Positions 1 through 10,922 are shown, counted from the stretch's first letter. The stretch: 64,000 nt of DNA from Paralithodes platypus (GCA_032716605.1 CM064480.1:46555372-46619371); one strand, 5' to 3'. Made by a program: numbers and translations. Notes: generated from the sequence alone by a model not told the origin.

Positions 1-175
1 ATATTCTGGTTACCATTACACGATTTTCTTTCGATTATAATCTACCTCTGGGACTCAAATGGGCAAATAGGAACTCAATAAACCCTCTTGATAACACTGG
101 TTCTTCATAACATGCATAAAATCACCTATTGTTAGCCAGAATCAAAGGTAGAAAGGCGACATGGTGCTGAAGGCG
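1..175. mobile_element. Palindromic TTAA-type MITE, truncated by the window start
   Basis: The segment opens with a 'TTCTGGTTACCATTACACGA' arm. The inverted arm 'GTTAGCCAGAATC' lies at 131-143 and a TTAA follows at 176-179. The same arms recur at 2127-2633, 2905-2976, 12605-12811 and, weakly, at 19760-19835. The complete copy at 12605-12811 shows CCC ends and TTAA flanks, so I group this copy with piggyBac-like non-autonomous elements. Confidence 0.5.
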
Positions 176-176
176 T

Positions 177-396
177 TAATTGTAACATAAATGGTACACC
201 TAACCAGTGTTGTAATTGTAACACAAATGGTACACCTAACCAGTGTTGTAATTGTAACACAAATGGTACACCTAACCAGTGTTGTAATTGTAACACAAAT
301 GGTACACCTAACCAGTGTTGTAATTGTAACACAAATGGTACACCTAACCAGTGTTGTAATTGTAACACAAATGGTCCACCTAACCAGTGTTGTAAT
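177..396. repeat. 36-bp minisatellite, about six copies
   Basis: A 36-bp unit containing 'ATGGTACACCTAACCAGTG' repeats about six times with very few changes. Because 36 is divisible by three, both strands stay open, which gives spurious repetitive frames. One diverged unit stands alone at about 1206-1245, outside the array. Confidence 0.9.
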
Positions 397-477
397 CGTT
401 TATGTGTCCTAGTACGATTACATAAACCGATGAACATTGTTTATATGAACTATTTATGTTACAATAAAGGGGGTCAC

Positions 478-1150
478 CTGCTATTTTTCTCTCTTTCTCC
501 GGCTTGTATCCATTCAACCCCATTCAGCCTACTGTTTTAAGACGTTTCTCCCAATGTAGGTGTCGATTTCTTCCTGGCGAGCGATAGCGAGCCAGCATTG
601 TATGGAGAAATCCGGCTTCGCCAGAGACATTTTTCTATCGAAAAATTTACAAATTAAGCCTGCTGTCAAGAAAATGTAAACAAATATGTTGGCTCGCTAC
701 CACTCACCAGGAAAAAATCGACACCTGGATGGGGGTAAACGTCTGAATGGGGCCGAATGAATACAACCCAGAGCGAGAGGGAGAGAGAGAGACAAATATA
801 CAATAGGTGGGCCCCCTTAAGGGGAGGTATTTAGTTTGTTCCCTAGACCTCCATCAAGCTTAAAATTACATCCCCTTGAGTCCCTTTCAAGATATATTTG
901 TACATTTTTCGGTAGAAAAATGTCCCGGCCGAAGGCCGGTTAAATTAAAGGCCTCTTAAATTACAGGCTCGCTATCGCTCGCCAGGATAAAATTGACACC
1001 TGAATGGCACGAAAGGTCTTAATATGGGTTGAAAGTTCTTTAAATCGCTAAACTAATGGGGCAAACGTTTTATAATATCAAAAGCAATGGGGCTAAACAT
1101 GAGGGAGAAAGGGGTCAAGAAAAAAATCCCTTAAGTGGAGATCTCCCCTT
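478..1150 (+). repeat. Dispersed foldback repeat R, copy 1
   Basis: This non-coding repeat recurs at 5380-6115, 10975-11655, 12830-13165 and 20220-20580. Its hallmarks are 'GGTGTCGAT', 'GCGAGCGATAGCGAGCC', the small palindrome 'GCCGAAGGCCGG' and a run 'CTAGACCTCCATCAA'. The part at 510-790 folds back on itself: the left arm ending in 'GATAGCGAGCC' matches the complement of the right arm near 697-780. I see no open frame in it. It is probably a non-autonomous DNA element, but I could not define its termini. Confidence 0.7.
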
Positions 1151-1363
1151 AAGCGTTGACATTTTATCATTGTAGTCTCCCTCAATACTGCAGAAAGGAA
1201 CACTTAATTGTAACACACATTATAAACATAACCAGTGTTCCAATCCTGTATGACATCCTGTATAGTACAGCCACACTCAATAGTGGTACGGGATATATTA
1301 TTTAGTATTTGGATTACAATTCTATGCGATCAGAAATATATTATCACCCCGTTATTTGAAAAG

Positions 1364-1394
1364 TCTATCTATCTATCTATCTTTCTATCTATAT
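1364..1394. repeat. (TATC)n microsatellite
   Basis: A run of the TATC tetramer with one interruption. Confidence 0.85.
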
Positions 1395-1399
1395 GCTCA

Positions 1400-2122
1400 C
1401 GCCCAATCCCCACTTTTCCTACTTTTATTTTTAGTTTTATTTGAAAAGTACGGCACCCAAATGACGTCCACAGACAATTATGGCCGATCTCTCTTACTAG
1501 CGGATCTCTAGTAATGCCTGGGTGATAGGGGCACGACAATAGAATCCAACCCCATCACTGTGACGTGGGAGAATAATAGAATATCAATGTAGTGCAGTCT
1601 TTTTGTGTTGGTAGTCGTAGGGAGTGGGGGTAGGGCGTCAGTTGGACTAGATATTAGTCCATCAGGCGCCCGGCCCGGGGAGCCAGTGTATACAGTACAG
1701 TATATGAAGGACCATACCTGGAAGGGATATGGACCGGCATTGTGGTGAGCTCTGTTGCCTGTCTGCCTGCTGAGACCTCTCCGGGAGGTCTAGGACCTAG
1801 GAGTCTTTTGCTGGGGACCCCAAATGCCTTGGTCTTTGGGTCTTCTGGACGACCTAAATGTGTGTGAATTTTTATGTGTACATCATTATATTACTTCTGT
1901 TCCATATCTGTCTCGAGTCGGCCACTCCAAGCTATGGGGCATGTGCCTAAGTATATACATACATACAGAGTTTTATGTCAAGTTTATACCAACGACTACT
2001 GTTATGGACTGCAGTATAGCAGTGTACGATGTTGTGAATGATGATGATGATGATGATGATGATGAGGGAAATCCTTTTATAGCGTACTGTACAATCGCCT
2101 GTAATGAAAGACTCCATTCCAT
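1400..2122. other. No gene seen; (GAT)n tract at 2037-2064
   Basis: I find no supported coding sequence. A GC-rich part around 1660-1800 has 'GGCGCCCGGCCCGGGG' and a small palindrome in 'CTCCGGGAG'. A (GAT)n tract ends the segment. The tract could be the 3' tail of an old retroposon, but nothing else supports that. Confidence 0.4.
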
Positions 2123-2126
2123 TTAA

Positions 2127-2633
2127 CCCATTGAGTATTATGACGCGTTTGACTGTTTAATCTGGCTATCATTAAACGATTTTAGACAGCTTAGGCAGGA
2201 TCTGTGGGAATTAAAAGAGTAAAGACTATGTCAATTAACCCTCTGACTTCCGTATACCCTTCTTCATCTAAGTAAAATCGTATACTAATAGCCAGAAAAC
2301 TGAAAAGAAATGCGTAGTTGCATCTTGAGAGGGTTCACTACAAACCCTAGCCAGTGTTTCCCTCATTCAGTGTTCTCTTGCTTAAGTAGCAGTGTACCAG
2401 CTACTTGTGCAGGCGACTGTAGTAACCCTCTGAGGATCGATGATGCATTTCTGTCCTGCTTTCTGGCTATTATTAGACGATTTTATGCAGATTAGAAAGG
2501 GCATATATGGAAGTCATAGGGTTGATTCTGATAGTTTCTATTGTTTTAATTCCCACAGATCCTTCCTAAGCTGTATGCAATCGTCGAATGATGGTCACAA
2601 TAAACTGGTGTAACAGGTCATATGCTCATGGGG
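2127..2633. mobile_element. Palindromic TTAA-type MITE, about 507 bp
   Basis: TTAA (2123-2126) is followed by 'CCCATTGAGTATTATGACG'. The inverted partner lies at about 2613-2633, followed by TCAA, which looks like a mutated TTAA. Inside are the family arms 'CTGGCTATCATTAAACGA' (about 2164) and inverted 'CTTAGGCAGGATCTGTGGG' arms (2191 and 2556). The copy probably contains a second nested copy, because the arm set appears again at 2464. Confidence 0.55.
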
Positions 2634-2739
2634 TCAACTACAGCGAACTATATAACGCAAAACAATTATATCCAATAATTGTATATTAATAAAGAATTTT
2701 AGCGCCTCTACTTCATATAATAATTATACCCTTTCAGTG

Positions 2740-2830
2740 TACGAGGACACCTGGCTTAACTGTGTTGATAGCGTAATGCATAGTGCGCGGAATTTAGAAA
2801 TGAGTATTCTGGGTTCGAGTCCTCGGAGTG
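2740..2830 (+). repeat. Decayed tRNA-like sequence or SINE head
   Basis: A good B-box 'GGTTCGAGTCC' lies at 2812-2822 and a weak A-box-like 'TAGCGTAATGC' at about 2769. I cannot build a convincing cloverleaf, so this is not a functional tRNA. A tRNA-derived SINE fragment is the likeliest reading. Confidence 0.35.
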
Positions 2831-2904
2831 CCACATGTATTTGTTGATTTCATTAATTGAGTTTGATTTGAAGTTGGTTGGTGTAAAAAACATAATAATT
2901 AATT

Positions 2905-2976
2905 ATATTCTGGCTACCATTAGACGATTGTAGGGAGTTTATAGACAGGGCCTCTAGTTATCTAATAGCCAGAATA
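2905..2976. mobile_element. Short palindromic MITE of the TTAA family
   Basis: 'TTCTGGCTACCATTAGACGA' at 2908 is followed by the inverted 'TCTAATAGCCAGAA' at 2960-2973. The whole element is about 72 bp and could form one hairpin. Confidence 0.55.
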
Positions 2977-3098
2977 AAGGGAAAGTTTCTGTGCGTTGTG
3001 GAGGCGGTGCGGAAATAATAAGGCTACGGTAAAGGTGAAGGAAAGGCCGATGAAAGTGTGCATTAGTTTGATATGTGCGGGTGTTTGTGTGCATGGCG

Positions 3099-3122
3099 GA
3101 GAGAGAGAGAGAGAGAGAGAGA
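3099..3122. repeat. (GA)n microsatellite
   Basis: A pure GA dinucleotide run. Confidence 0.9.
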
Positions 3123-3246
3123 TATTTTTTTTTACATAGATACACTGGCCACACATACCTTACGATCCAAACGAGGTGGTCAGGACTTAATTCTAGTAGC
3201 GATGGCATATCCGATAGAAAAGGAAAGTTGAAGGAAAGGATAGAAA

Positions 3247-3249
<3 letters not shown>

Positions 3250-3322
<73 letters not shown>

Positions 3323-3334
3323 AAGAGAGAGAGG
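3250..3334. repeat. (GA)n microsatellite
   Basis: A long GA run with a few AAAG interruptions. It creates Arg-Glu repeat frames that are artefacts. Confidence 0.95.
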
Positions 3335-3904
3335 GGAGGGGGGAGATGAAGGGAAGGGGCGGTAACGTCGTATAAACTAATATATTATAGAACGTAAATA
3401 TGAAATTTACAGGATAGTTAGTAAAATATTGAAGTAATTTGCTACACTGTACTGTGCGTCATTCCTTTTCACTGACTACCTTAGAAGTAATATATTATAC
3501 AAGAACATAATCATAGGAGTGGAAAATGCAGTGCCGTGAATACAAGACTGGAGAATAGACCGACACATTGGAAATAATTTTTATTGTAGATACACGACAG
3601 TTTCGGGTTATCTGGAACCCTCTTCAAGTGTGATTGGAATACAGAGACTCTATATTTCATTCATTGTAAATTGGTCAGAGATCGTGACCCGTTTCCTCTG
3701 TAACATATAAAGGGCTAGAGAAAATCGGTTGTAAATTTCCACACCTATTCACTGGCTGACTCTTCCCAAATGAAAGAATAATTAGTTCGATGATTCTAGC
3801 TTTTTTGAGATATACAGGCTAGTGGTCAAGGGTTTTGGCCAAATTACAATGAATAGACATACCAACATATGAAGGTTGGAGACGTATAATGCGGTTCCAT
3901 GTCA

Positions 3905-4065
3905 TCTCAACCAGTAGACCATTTCAACCAGTAGCTCTCAACCAGTGCCAAATTAACCCAGACCAACCAAACCAGTGCAAAAATATAGTACTAACCTAAC
4001 CTAACCTAACCGTACTGGTTGAGAGCTACTGGTTGAAATGGTCTGCTGGTTGAGTTGACCGGTTA
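3905..4065. repeat. Foldback hairpin with a telomere-like loop
   Basis: The left arm (about 3905-3955, three 'CAACCAGTA'-like steps) is complementary to the right arm (about 4012-4063, 'TACTGGTTGAGAGCTACTGG'). Between the arms, 3991-4011 holds four tandem CCTAA units, the complement of the arthropod telomere repeat TTAGG. Confidence 0.7.
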
Positions 4066-4125
4066 CCGTATAATGTAGCCAATGGGAGATGGAAGGTTTG
4101 GAGGAGGGATAGACAACAACTGTAA

Positions 4126-4336
4126 AGCTGGTATCACACGAGAGCTTTTATAGTCAACATTCGATGATCAACATTTATCTGGCAACATTTCTGGAGTATT
4201 TTGTCCTGGTATCGGAAACTAGACTGATGGTAGATAAATTTAGGAAACCGAAATGTTTTATATGTTGACCTCATAAGCTGCCAGACCAGTGTTGAGGTTA
4301 AATGTTGAGTAAAAAAGCGCTCGTGTGATACCGGCT
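4126..4336. mobile_element. Harbinger-type MITE, 211 bp, TAA target duplications
   Basis: The termini are imperfect inverted repeats: 'AGCTGGTATCACACGAGAGC' at 4126 against the complement of 'GCGCTCGTGTGATACCGGCT' ending at 4336. TAA flanks both sides (4123-4125, 4337-4339), the usual target of PIF/Harbinger elements. 'CAACATT' motifs occur in both orientations inside. There is no coding capacity. Confidence 0.8.
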
Positions 4337-4416
4337 TAACAGAGATCGGCCAACCCGCGCCATAAACCCGGCCAGTTTGGTACCACGGGTGTCATTACTC
4401 TCTATTTGCAGTGAAA

Positions 4417-5256
4417 TACTGTATATCCTAATACCCATATATAATGAACCTTTGATAATATCCATATATAATGAACCTTTGATAATACCCATATATAATG
4501 AACCTTTGATAATACTGTATATCCTAATACCCATATATAATGAACCTTTGATAATACTGTATATCCTAATACCCATATATAATGAACCTTTGATAATACT
4601 GTATATCCTAATACCCATATATAATGAACCTTTGATAATACCCATATATAATGAACCTTTGATAATACTGTATATCCTAATACCCATATATAATGAACCT
4701 TTGACAATACTGTATATCCTAATGCCCATATATAATGAACCTTTGATAATACTGTATATCCTAATACCCATATATAATGAACCTTTGATAATACCCATAT
4801 ATAATGAACCTTTGATAATAATGTATATCCTAATACCCATATATAATGAACCTTTGATAATACTGTATATCCTAATACCCATATATAATGAACCTTTGAT
4901 AATACCCATATATAATGAACCTTTGATAATACCCATATATAATGAACCTTTGATAATACTGTATATCCTAATACCCATATATAATGAACCTTTGATAATA
5001 CCCATATATAATGAACCTTTGATAATACCCATATATAATGAACCTTTGATAATACCCATATATAATGAACCTTTGATAATACCCATATATAATGAACCTT
5101 TGATAATACCCATATATAATGAACCTTTGATAAAACCCATATATAATGAACCTTTGATAATACTGTATATCCTAATACCCATATATAATGAACCTTTGAT
5201 AATACCCATATATAATGAACCTTTGATAATACCCATATATAATGAACCTTTGATAA
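4417..5256. repeat. Minisatellite mixing 27-bp and 42-bp units (25 units)
   Basis: The core unit 'CCCATATATAATGAACCTTT' plus GATAATA is 27 bp. In 11 of 25 units a 15-bp block 'CTGTATATCCTAATA' precedes the core, giving 42 bp. Both lengths are divisible by three, so each strand stays open for about 300 codons; these frames are not genes. Long units cluster in the first two thirds and short ones towards the right end. Confidence 0.95.
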
Positions 5257-5379
5257 GACTGGTACAGGATATATAGCTTACTCGACTCTACTTCTTGTTA
5301 TTAACCCACTTTACTCTTTCTCTTAATATATTATCTCCATATTCCTTACTTCCTGTTGTTCATTCTCTTCTTTACTCTG

Positions 5380-6115
5380 CCAGGGGGGTCACCTGCTTTT
5401 GTTTGATCTTTCTCTCCTTTTCTCTCTTTCTCTGGCTTGTATCCATTCGGCCCCATTCAGCCAACTGTTTCAAGGGGCGATGGTTCACTTTTTGGGCCAT
5501 TTTTATATGTATTCGTTATTTTTCTAGTTTCCTCCCTAGACCTCCATCAAATTTAAAGAAAACATCCATTAGATCCCCCTTCCAGATTAATTTGTAAATT
5601 TTTCGGTAGAAAAATTTCCTGGCCGAAGGCCGATTCTTCCAACATTACAGGCTCACTATCGTTCGCCAGGGAAAAAATCGACACCTAAATAGCACAAAAG
5701 GTCTAAATATTGAAGAAGAAATGGGGCGAAAGGTCTTACAATCGACTAACTAGTGGAGCAAACATCTTAACATTTGAAAACTAATGGGGCTAAACATGAG
5801 GGAGAAAGTGGTCCAGAAAACCAGCCCATGTCCCCTTAAGACGTTTATCCCCCCATCCAGGTGTCAATTTCTTCCTGACGAGCGATAGCGAGCCAGCATT
5901 GTATGGAGAAATCCGGCTTCGCCGGAGACACTTTTCTATCAAAAAATGTACAAATTTAGCTTGCTGTCAAAACAAAAATATGTATATGCTGTATCGCTAC
6001 CGCTCGCCAGGAAAATATTGACACCTGAATGGGAGTAAACGTCTTAAAGCAGTAGGCTGAATGGGGCCGAATGGATACAAGCCAAAGAGAGAGCAAGAGA
6101 AAGAGAAAAAAAAAG
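5380..6115 (+). repeat. Dispersed foldback repeat R, copy 2
   Basis: It contains the same blocks as copy 1. The outer arms here are clear: 'GGCTTGTATCCATTCGGCCC' at about 5430 is complementary to the sequence near 6060-6090, giving a foldback of about 660 bp. The GC palindrome and the 'TAGACCTCCATCAA' block lie inside. Confidence 0.7.
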
Positions 6116-6119
6116 CAAG

Positions 6120-7076
6120 GTAGGCTTCCTTAATGTATTGTCTCCATTATCTCTACCACTTGTTGCTCATTCTTTGCTTTACTCTACCACTTAATATATT
6201 GTCTCTATTTTTTCTACCACTTCTTCACCTTTCTCTGCTTTACTCTACCACTTAATATATATCTACCACTTGTTCATTCTCTACTTTATTCTACCACTTA
6301 ATTATTGTCTTTAATTTCTCTACCACTCGTTGTTCATTCTCTACTTTATTATACCGTTTATTGTATTGTCTTAATATTATCCACTTGTTGTATACCACTT
6401 AATTATTGTCTATATTATCTACCACTTGTTCATTCTCTACTTTATTATACCACTTATTGTATTGTCTATATTATCTACCACTCGTTGTTCATTCTGTACT
6501 TTATTATACCACTTAGTGTATTGTCTCTATAGTATCTACCACTTGTTGCTCATTCTCTTCTTTATTCTACCATTTAATTATTGTCTTTACTTTCTCTACC
6601 ACTTGCTTTTCATTCTCTGCTTTATTATACCACTTAATGTATTGTCTCTATTTCCTCTACTTCTTGTTCTTCTTTCTCTACTGTATTCTTCCTCTTAATG
6701 TATTGTTTCTATTTCCTCTACTTCTTGTTCTTCTTTCTCTACTGTATTCTTCCTCTTAATGTATTGTTTCTATTTCCTCTACTTCTTGTTCTTCTTTCTC
6801 TACTGTATTCTTCCTCTTAATGTATTGTTTCTATTTCCTCTACTTCTTGTTCTTCTTTCTCTACTGTATTCTTCCTCTTAATGTATTGTTTCTATTTCCT
6901 CTACTTCTTGTTCTTCTTTCTCTACTGTATTCTTCCTCTTAATGTATTGTCTCCACCTCTTGCTCTTATTTTCTTCTCTCTCTCTGCCTGTTTGTTCTAC
7001 CTCTCGTTCATTTTCTGCTTTATTCTACCTCTTAATAATAATATATGGTCTCTATTTTTTCTACCTCTTGTTCCCA
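6120..7076. repeat. T-rich tandem repeat, 61-bp period
   Basis: From about 6640 to 6955 a 61-bp unit containing 'CTACTGTATTCTTCCTCTTA' is repeated five times almost without change. The part before it (6120-6640) holds older diverged units with 'CTACCACTTGTTCATTCTCT'. The new part looks like recent local expansion. Confidence 0.85.

Positions 7077-7077
<1 letters not shown>

Positions 7078-7163
<86 letters not shown>
7078..7163. repeat. (CT)n microsatellite
   Basis: A CT run with one CCC interruption, directly after the 61-bp repeat region. Confidence 0.95.
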
Positions 7164-7167
<4 letters not shown>

Positions 7168-7549
7168 TCCACCAATATGAAGAGTGGACATCCAGTGTGG
7201 GTGCTATAACATCTAGGTTGATTGTAGGGAGGTACTGGTACAATAAGATAAACTATAATGTAACTAGAATAAGATAGATTGTATACCACTTTGTAACTGT
7301 CACCTTAATATACAAAAACAGAAAAAAGAAGAAGAAAAAAGGAAAGGAAAAAAATAGAAGGAAACATGCTTACATTACTGAAATTACATGCAGTAATGCA
7401 AGTAATGGTCACTCTTCTGTAAATCTAAAATGGCTTACTTAAGGATGGGAAAGTTTTTTTTTTTTTTTTTTTGTTAAGTATATACTGTACTTACAAACTC
7501 TTCCCATTCCTAAGGGGACATTTTTATTTATTTATTAAATTCATTTAAC
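7164..7549. other. No gene seen
   Basis: Mostly AT-rich sequence with a poly(T) run near 7456. I see no coding or repeat structure to report. Confidence 0.4.
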
Positions 7550-7578
7550 TATGTATATATATATATATATATATATAC

Positions 7579-7641
<63 letters not shown>
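7550..7641. repeat. (TA)n microsatellite
   Basis: A long TA run with one 'CAGG' interruption. Confidence 0.95.
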
Positions 7642-7645
<4 letters not shown>

Positions 7646-7989
7646 CTTTAATACATACGAGGTTGAAAGAAATGGCAATTTCTGCGTTGGAAATTTTATT
7701 ATTCAAAGTTTCCAGGTATCTGATGAGTTTTCGCTGGGTGGCAGGAAGTAGATGAAGGAGATGAGCAAAATTCATGGTGGTACAGGGTTACATAAATGTA
7801 CATGATGATACAGGATATACGACGCGTTTCACTGGACAACCAGCATTATCAAGTAAGGAAGGAATGATATAAAAGGTAAACAGGAAGGGTATATATAGAG
7901 GGTGGAGGATCAGAGGAGGCGGAAAACAGGGGGCAAAAATCTGCTATTGGTGGAAGCGTAAACTAGGAGAGAGAAGGGGGTTAACCGCT

Positions 7990-8965
7990 TCACGCATGCG
8001 CACTGGATGCGGGATGGTGGTCAGTAGGTGGGGTCGAAGCTGATTGGCTGCGTGTCGAGGGGCGTGGCCTAAGTTGTGTGGCGCCTGCAGAAGACGAAGC
8101 TGAAGGAGGTAGCGCGGGGGGCTGCGTCAAGGGCACCGGGGGGCGAGGAGGGGTGTTAGGTCCTGTAGGGTAGTGCCTTTTGGCAGAAGGAAGGATCTGA
8201 AGGTCCAGAGTTTGGTTGTTGATGTTGGGATGTAAGGCTTGGATATATAAGGCTTCGAGTATAGGTAATCTCCTTGGGTCACTTTCTTTATCGAGTATGG
8301 TGGTGTGTTTCTCTAACTCGTTGCGTGTGAGGTGAGGGTGGTTAGGGGTGAGATAGTGGTCTTTGATGGCTCCAGCCTGAAGGTGAAGAGTTAACCGACG
8401 TGAAAGACGAGTCTGCGTCATACCAATATAGGAATGAGGTCCACAGTCCTCATAATTACAGGTATGTTGGTAAATGACGTGATCGTCGGTCATCGGGCTC
8501 TTTATCTTGGTGGAGGCTGGTTTGTTGCGGAGAACGAGGTTTGAGGTCTTGGGGGATTTGTAATAAATTATTAATTTGATTTTGTTTTCCGGGTTGGTTG
8601 GGTGGACATGCTTGGAGATTATTTCTTTTAAGACGGCCTCGTCATTTTTGTGTTCAGAGGACATGTAATTGCGGTAGAAGATCTTAATTTCATTTGGGGG
8701 GTCAATGTTGGGAGGGCTTTGGGTGTACCATTTTTCAAGATGATGGTTGATGGTGCTGGAGATGTCGGAGTTGGAGTATCCGTTATTTACTAAAACTTGG
8801 GATAGTCTTTCTAGATCCTGGTGGGTGTCGGCCCAGGTAGAGCAGTGCGTGAGGGCTCTCCTAACATAGGCGGAGATGGAGGATAGAAGATAACGGCGGG
8901 GGCATTCACTATCGCCGTTGAGGCATTGTCCTGTGTTAGTAGGTTTAATGTAGACGGTGGTTTTT
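7990..8965 (-). pseudogene. PLE GIY-YIG endonuclease part
   Basis: This C-terminal part of the PLE protein would nick DNA at the insertion site. It has a 'VIYQHTC' stretch standing for the GIY strand, then a Cys pair (CNYEDC), then 'SYIGMTQTRLSRRL' containing the YIG motif and the conserved Arg, and later 'PILEALYIQ' with the catalytic Glu. The tail is Pro/Ser-rich. The frame joins the RT frame at about 8961-8965, where an A-run on the minus strand has one base too many; both frames read well across it, so I take this as a single-base frameshift. Confidence 0.85.
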
Positions 8966-9889
8966 GAACCCATGGTCGTTCAGAGCTACGAGGATGTCGA
9001 GGAAGGGGAGTTGTCCATTGTTAGATTTTTCAAAGGTGAAGTTAAGTCCGGAGGAGGTCATGAAGCGACGCTGGAGTTCCTGTAGTTCGTGGAGGTCCTT
9101 GATTTGCACGAAGATGTCATCCACGTATCTACAGTAGACGGCTGGTCGTTGGGCAGCTAGGAGCTCTTCCTCGATGGTACCCATGAAAAAGTTCGCAAAA
9201 AGAACTCCTAGGGGGCTGCCCATCGCCACACCGTCTATCTGCTTGTACATGTTGCCCCGGGGGCAAAGGAAGGGGGCCTCCTTGGTACATAGCTCCAGTA
9301 GTGTTTTCAGGGCCTTCTCCGGGATGTCCAGTGTAGGTGTATCAGGGCAATGATAAATTCGACGTAGAATCATGTCAATGGTCCTATCCACTGGCACGTT
9401 GGTGAACAGGCTTTCTACGTCGAGAGAGGCGATAGTGTGGTTGTTGTTACGGGGGGCGTCTCGTAAAATTTCCAAGAAATCGTGGGCTGAGTTAAGGTTG
9501 AATTGGCTGGGCACGTAGGGGGTGAGGAGGTTGTTCAGGGCCTTGGCGATCTGGTAGGTGGCAGTGGGGATCTGGGAGATGATGGGGCGGAGGGGGTTCC
9601 CAGGTTTGTGTGTTTTGATGGTTCCGTACGCATAACCATGGGTGTATTCTCCGACGAGTTTTTTAAGGTGGATCCCTCCTTGTTTGGCGTTGATGGCGGT
9701 GATGGTGGTGTTGGCAATACGTTTGATTTCGTCGGTTGGGTTGCGGGTGATCTTTTTAAATTTAGTGTTGTCACTTAAGATGACGTCCATTTTTCTAAGA
9801 TATTCCTCCTTGTCATGGATCACGAGGCAGGAAGCTTTATCCGCACGACGGATGATGATGTTGGGGTTGTCTCTTAACCCGGCAAGCGC
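8966..9889 (-). pseudogene. PLE reverse transcriptase core
   Basis: The frame starts inside the protein, right after the 613-bp insertion, with 'LRDNPNIIIRRADK', the motif preceding the RT fingers in PLEs. It continues through 'SLDVESLFTNVPV', 'DGVAMGSPLGVLFANFFMG' and 'CRYVDDIFV', so the catalytic YVDD is kept. The leading Met-rich residues upstream of 9889 come from the insertion and are not part of the protein. The RT copies the element RNA at the nicked target. Downstream it shifts frame into the GIY-YIG part. Confidence 0.88.
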
Positions 9890-10502
9890 CATAGGCCTCA
9901 CGGAAGGCTTCCTATAGGGAACGCGATAGGCCTCACGAAGCAAGACCATAAAAAAAGCCTTCCATAAAAAAAAGGGCCTATCAAAACAAAAGAATTTGTC
10001 TCTAGGTGAGATAATTCCCCTCCAGTACTCATCCATGTAAATCTCACCCACCCCCCTCCCCTCCTTCCCCACCTTATTCCCCCCTCCCTCCCCTCTTCAA
10101 TTATCACCTATTTTTCCTCTTATTATCATCATTTATCGGTTATTTTTCTCTCCCGCGATAATGTAGCACAAGTGGGTTGCAGAAAAGATCGTTATGCAAC
10201 ACCCAGACACCGGCCCACACCGCTCCGCTCGTCTCAGTTACCTCACAGACAGCGAGAGAGGAGGGTTGCCTGTGGCTCTCTCTCGCCTGAGATTATGACC
10301 GGGTGGCCAATATCTTCGTTTTTCACCACCCAAATGCTTTTCCCACTTATTTTAGCACTCTTGAAGGTTCATATATACATCATATATGTAAAATAAAAGC
10401 ATACCGAAAACAAATAATGCTCTATATTGTAAATATAACGAATTCTGTCAGAATCCAAGGCTAGAAATGCACAAATAACTACCCTAGCCCCTAGGTCTAT
10501 TT
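9890..10502. mobile_element. 613-bp insertion in the PLE with AGCGC duplications
   Basis: The PLE reading frame is interrupted here and AGCGC occurs on both sides (9885-9889 and 10503-10507). Removing the segment plus one AGCGC copy restores the PLE frame, so the borders are well supported. The insertion has no coding region I trust. It has C-rich runs (10040-10095), a repeated 'ATAGGCCTCACG' near its left end (9891, 9927) and a GC-rich block at 10180-10300. I do not recognise the family; a 5-bp duplication does not decide it. Confidence 0.75.
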
Positions 10503-10507
10503 AGCGC

Positions 10508-10834
10508 TTGTCAGGTTAATAGTTTGGCAGCTTGGAAGTGTTGTTTGTCGAGTATTTTGCTATGGTGAGTTCCTCTGGTTTTGGCGGCTTCAGCGAGGAG
10601 AGTAGGTTGTAGGGTGGGAGTAGTGGTGACCTTGCCATCCTTCTTGAGTCGTAGGATGTCGTCCAGGAGAATTTCCGTTTCTAGGCGTTTCCGGTGGGGG
10701 CCAGGTTTGGAGCTGTAGTGGCAGTTGAGGCCTTTGTTGAGGAGGTCTTCTTGGTCCATGGTCAGAATGGTGTTGGTAAGGTTTATATATCCTTTTGTTG
10801 GTTTGGGAAGTTTTAAGTTTCCGCCATAAAGACG

Positions 10835-10836
<2 letters not shown>
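10508..10836 (-). pseudogene. PLE protein, N-terminal part
   Basis: On the minus strand the frame reads 'KGYINLTN', then '[10 protein letters not shown]', typical of the region before the RT domain in PLEs. It is open upstream of the first Met at 10759 to the AT microsatellite. It ends at a TGA immediately before the insertion-site duplication; the frame would otherwise continue into the RT part. Confidence 0.7.

Positions 10837-10838
<2 letters not shown>

Positions 10839-10922
<84 letters not shown>

Larger units (their letters stand above)
7650..10836 (-). mobile_element. Penelope-like retroelement (PLE), degenerate
   Basis: Read on the minus strand, this stretch encodes an N-terminal PLE region (10836-10508), a reverse transcriptase (9889-8966) and a GIY-YIG endonuclease (8965-7990). 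RT followed by GIY-YIG is the hallmark of Penelope-like elements. The 5' end runs into an AT microsatellite at 10839, so it is truncated there. The downstream part (about 7800-7860) has 'GACGCGTTTCACTGG', a type of motif common in PLE terminal repeats. The copy carries a stop, a one-base frameshift and a 613-bp insertion, so it is inactive. Confidence 0.9.

Noticed and set aside
3075..3365. Arg-Glu repeat proteins
   Set aside because: They are translations of (GA)n and (CT)n microsatellites, as are those at 6942-7289.
4298..5276. Two ~300-codon open frames on opposite strands
   Set aside because: They are created by 27- and 42-bp repeat units, both divisible by three, and mirror each other. 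No non-repeat domain is present.
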